Shown one piece after another: positions 62,577-64,000 of a stretch of DNA of 64,000 bases (its first letter is position 1; each line of letters opens with the position of its first letter). The stretch is from Lutibaculum baratangense AMV1. GTDB taxonomy: Bacteria; Pseudomonadota; Alphaproteobacteria; Rhizobiales; Tepidamorphaceae. The position numbers were made by a program, and so were the translations under genes. The DNA is taken from the NCBI RefSeq assembly GCF_000496075.1, contig NZ_AWXZ01000029.1, forward strand, positions 1 to 64,000. The letters run 5' to 3'. The notes under the pieces are model-generated. The model saw nothing but the letters and a program-made list of their open reading frames with translations, ran no database searches and was not told the origin of the DNA.

Positions 62577-64000
62577 TCAGCCGTAGATCATGCGGGGCAG
62601 CCACGTCGCGAGGCCGGGGAAGAGGCAGAGCACGAAGAGCGCCAGGACCTGCAGGGCGACGAACGGCACGATGCCGCGATAGATCGCCCCCGTCGTCACC
62701 TCCACCGGAGCGACGCCTCGGAGATAGAAGAGCGCGACACCGAAGGGCGGCGTGAGGAACGAGGTCTGCAGGTTCACCGCCATGAGCACGCCGAGCCAGA
62801 CCGGGCTCACGGGCTCGCCGCCGATCTCCATCCTGAGAAGCGCCGGCGCGACGAGCGGCACGACGACGAAGACGATCTCGAGGAAGTCGAGGAAGAAGCC
62901 CAGGAGGAACATCAGCGCCATCACCGCGAAGAGCGCGCCGAACGTGCCGCCCGGCATGGCGGCAAGCGCCGCCTCGACCAGATCCTCCCCGCCGAGCCCG
63001 CGGAACACGAGGCTGAAGAGCGTGGCGCCGATCAGGATCACGAAGATCATCGACGTCACCTGCGCCGTGGCCCCGACGACCGCCCGCAGCACCTGCGTGC
63101 GGTGGAGCCGCCACAGGACGAGGACGAGCCCGCCGGCGAGCACGGCGCACAGGACGAGCGCAACGGCCGCCATGACCGCGCTGCCGCCCCCGCGCAGGTC
63201 CGTCACGGCGGCCAGTCCGAGCACCGCCACGAGACAACCACCTGCGACGGTCGAGGCGCGGCGCCCGCCGCCGATCCGGCGCCCCGCGAGCAGGATCGCG
63301 CCGACCGCGCCAACCGACGCCGCCTCGGTGGGCGTCGCGACGCCCACGAGGATCGAGCCGAGAACCGCCACGATCAGGACGAGCGGCGGCACGAGCGCCT
63401 CGGCGACCTGCCGCAGGTCCGCGCGGTCGGCGGACGGTGCCGAAGGCGCGGGACGCGGGACGCGCGCCGAGGCGAGAAGCTGATAGGCGAGATAGAGGCC
63501 AACGAGCAGGAGGCCCGGCACCAGCGCTCCGGCGAAGAGGTCCCCGACGGACAGCGTCTCCGGCCGGAAGAGCCCCATGTCGAGCTGCGCCTTCTGATAG
63601 GCGTTCGAGAGCTGGTCGGCGAGGATGACGAGGACGATCGAGGGCGGGATGATCTGCCCCAGCGTGCCGGCCGCCGCGATCGAGCCGGCGGCGAGCGAGG
63701 GGGAATAGCCGTGTCTCAGCATGGCGGGCAACGCCAGCAGGCCCATGGTGACGACCGTGGCTCCGACCACGCCGGTCGAGGCGGCAAGAAGCGCTCCCAC
63801 CACGGTGACGGCCAGCCCGAGCCCTCCGCGCAACTTGCCGAACCGGGTCGCAAGGGCCTCCAGCAGGTCCTCCGCCACGCGCGACCTCTCGAGCATCACG
63901 CCCATGAACACGAAGAGAGGCACGGCGACCAGCACCTCGTTCGTCATCGTGCCGTAGATGCGCTGCGGCAGGGCGCGCAGGAAGGCGATGTCGAAGACGC
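62577..64000 (-). CDS. TRAP transporter large permease subunit (DctM), 5'-truncated by the window edge
   Basis: The C-terminal part (about 473 residues visible) of a DctM-type ion-coupled permease that works with a DctQ subunit and a periplasmic binding protein for organic acids. The reading frame continues to the window end, with FDIAFLRALPQRIYGTMTNE at the boundary; that internal Met is not the start. Family marks: MTNEVLVAVPLFVFMGVMLE, GVVGATVVTMGLLALPAML, GTLGQIIPPSIVLVILADQ, and TPPFGVALFYLRGVAP. Between two halves there is an insertion with two extra hydrophobic helices, typical of the long (about 600-residue) DctM forms. Confidence 0.9.
   Translation of the reverse strand, partial: VFDIAFLRALPQRIYGTMTNEVLVAVPLFVFMGVMLERSRVAEDLLEALATRFGKLRGGLGLAVTVVGALLAASTGVVGATVVTMGLLALPAMLRHGYSPSLAAGSIAAAGTLGQIIPPSIVLVILADQLSNAYQKAQLDMGLFRPETLSVGDLFAGALVPGLLLVGLYLAYQLLASARVPRPAPSAPSADRADLRQVAEALVPPLVLIVAVLGSILVGVATPTEAASVGAVGAILLAGRRIGGGRRASTVAGGCLVAVLGLAAVTDLRGGGSAVMAAVALVLCAVLAGGLVLVLWRLHRTQVLRAVVGATAQVTSMIFVILIGATLFSLVFRGLGGEDLVEAALAAMPGGTFGALFAVMALMFLLGFFLDFLEIVFVVVPLVAPALLRMEIGGEPVSPVWLGVLMAVNLQTSFLTPPFGVALFYLRGVAPVEVTTGAIYRGIVPFVALQVLALFVLCLFPGLATWLPRMIYG

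Overview
The window is GC-rich, gene-dense chromosomal DNA from an alphaproteobacterium, most likely of the order Hyphomicrobiales (Rhizobiales). The basis is the overall gene repertoire and order (an xseB / dxs / tlyA cluster; fabI / histidine phosphatase / aroC / ribB), a RibB with a degenerate RibA-like C-terminus, a TIGR02301 protein, DUF2007, DUF3008 and DUF3096 proteins, and a GTTC-N7-GTTC direct repeat, which is the alphaproteobacterial form of the LexA box. I see no rRNA, tRNA, insertion sequence, phage gene or CRISPR array. The visibly foreign-looking parts are a HigBA toxin-antitoxin pair near 51.5 kb and perhaps the first 0.4 kb.

Layout. 0-2 kb: a terminator from an upstream gene, a possible small Cys-pair protein, then pdxH and an SDR gene on the minus strand. 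2.1-8 kb (plus): a CbpA-like DnaJ, fabI, a zinc-independent MDR reductase, a histidine phosphatase, aroC and ribB. 8.06-18.7 kb (minus): one long, tightly packed run: acyl-CoA dehydrogenase, SDR, histone deacetylase-like amidohydrolase, xseB, a membrane alpha/beta hydrolase, dxs, tlyA, a TrmA-type RNA methyltransferase, another methyltransferase and a small membrane protein. 18.9-35 kb: mixed housekeeping genes: Sua5, a D-2-hydroxyacid dehydrogenase-type flavoprotein, a membrane GGDEF-EAL protein, SRAP (abasic-site DNA crosslinker), Nudix, TIGR02301, LysE exporter, dihydroorotase-type amidohydrolase, a YgfZ / HD / tyrosine phosphatase operon, an AcuI-type reductase, a TrxR-like flavoprotein, an MFS carrier, GST, an isochorismatase-family hydrolase and SleB. 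35.5-50.5 kb: ppdK with a clear terminator, DUF3096, an AAC(3)-I-like acetyltransferase, glyQ / DUF559 / glyS, an S49 peptidase, a TrmN6-like methyltransferase, DUF2007, a polyprenyl synthase, ispE, a large TPR protein and ETF-ubiquinone oxidoreductase. 50.6-64 kb: an unusual uracil-DNA glycosylase, HigBA, LysE, moaB, a divergent LysR / NAD(P)-binding protein pair, a BCCT carrier, an MBL hydrolase, two TIGR04282/TIGR04283 glycosyltransferases, a radical SAM protein behind a LexA box, agmatine deiminase behind a ribosome-site hairpin, DUF3008 and a TRAP large permease cut by the window end.

Themes. Isoprenoid synthesis is represented at three unlinked places (dxs, ispE, polyprenyl synthase). 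DNA and nucleotide maintenance recurs (xseB, SRAP, Nudix, uracil-DNA glycosylase, LexA-boxed radical SAM gene). RNA and translation genes are frequent (tlyA, TrmA-type, TrmN6-like, Sua5, glyQS). I did not find a clear new multi-gene system. The best leads are regulatory or small-scale: the hairpin that buries the agmatine deiminase ribosome site, the LexA box on the radical SAM gene, the tailed HigA antitoxin, the uracil-DNA glycosylase lacking two of four Fe-S cysteines, the endonuclease-like protein inside the glyQ-glyS operon, and the 58-residue double-CC protein at the left end.
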